From assembly GCA_947489085.1 (NCBI GenBank), contig CANLCJ010000003.1, positions 109,128 through 173,127 of the forward strand: a stretch of DNA of 64,000 nucleotides. Reading direction: 5' to 3'. The notes under the pieces are model-generated. The model was not told the DNA's origin. It ran no database searches and was given only the letters and a program-made list of their open reading frames with translations. Below are positions 63,960 through 64,000 of the stretch, in pieces. Each line of letters opens with the position of its first letter. Position 1 is the first letter of the stretch. A program made the translations under genes and the position numbers. This DNA comes from an uncultured Flavobacteriaceae bacterium (lineage in GTDB: Bacteria; Bacteroidota; Bacteroidia; Flavobacteriales; Flavobacteriaceae).

Positions 63960-64000
63960 ATGAGTTTACGCCAAACATTACAAATTAAGGAGAGTTTAGA
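63960..64000 (+). CDS. Start of a further gene, cut by the window end
   Basis: An ATG at 63960 opens a frame reading MSLRQTLQIKESL up to the last base. Thirteen codons are too few to name a family. The spacing after the PNPOx-family gene (38 bases) and same direction make it a plausible co-transcribed gene. Confidence 0.4.
   Translation, partial: MSLRQTLQIKESL

Noticed and set aside
1..64000. CRISPR arrays, tRNA and rRNA genes
   Set aside because: No regularly spaced direct repeats and no cloverleaf or rRNA-like stretches were found when reading both strands by eye.

Overview
This window reads as a chromosome segment of a marine-type member of the Flavobacteriaceae (Bacteroidota). The support is an AT-rich composition, promoters of the Bacteroidota type (TTTG about 18-20 bp upstream of TAnnTTTG), a C-terminal type IX secretion sorting domain, lipoproteins with acidic residues after the lipobox cysteine, and gene families typical of flavobacteria. 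No rRNA, tRNA or CRISPR array was recognised.

Region 1 (1-15650) is mostly housekeeping. It holds a complete leucine operon leuC-leuD-leuA-like-leuB behind a clear promoter and closed by a strong hairpin terminator. Facing it is a minus-strand operon prfB-HAD phosphatase-arsC-like, in which prfB keeps the programmed +1 frameshift at CTT TGA C. After ybaB and an oligopeptidase B come two PLP enzymes in tandem: a cysteine-synthase/CBS-like protein and an alpha-oxoamine synthase of the SPT/AONS type. This pair may make sulfonolipid (capnine) precursors.

Region 2 (15650-18830) is a gene-poor accessory stretch. It has three isolated minus-strand genes (two small hypotheticals and an alpha/beta hydrolase) separated by structured non-coding repeats, resembling a cassette array.

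Region 3 (18829-43704) is a surface-polysaccharide locus. A minus-strand operon of 13 genes (22606-36903) makes the repeat unit: a TviC-like epimerase, two UDP-sugar dehydrogenases, a Wzx flippase, acyltransferases, five glycosyltransferases, an MBOAT/SGNH acylation pair and an EpsG-type polymerase. A divergent plus-strand set supplies a DegT aminotransferase, a WbpM/PglF-like 4,6-dehydratase, Wza and Wzc. No initiating sugar-phosphate transferase is visible. A beta-helix lipoprotein faces the operon, and an IS1182-family element with a nonsense-mutated transposase sits exactly inside the terminator hairpin shared by the two convergent units.

Region 4 (43916-48756) carries a heme-c-motif lipoprotein, a small DUF6702-like protein and a large secreted fusion of sulfatase, YHYH domain, MopE-like calcium motif and T9SS sorting domain.

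Region 5 (48862-55844) is a complete seven-gene Nit1C cluster (nitB-nitH order) divergent from an AraC-type regulator. The intergenic region between them is rich in palindromes and direct repeats. This family of clusters is linked to nitrogen starvation and cyanide assimilation and is chemically unresolved; it is the most interesting system in the window.

Region 6 (56068-64000) has an acyl-CoA oxidase-like enzyme, a Tat-exported Gfo/Idh/MocA oxidoreductase, a large AsmA-like protein, a PNPOx-family protein and the first codons of another gene.
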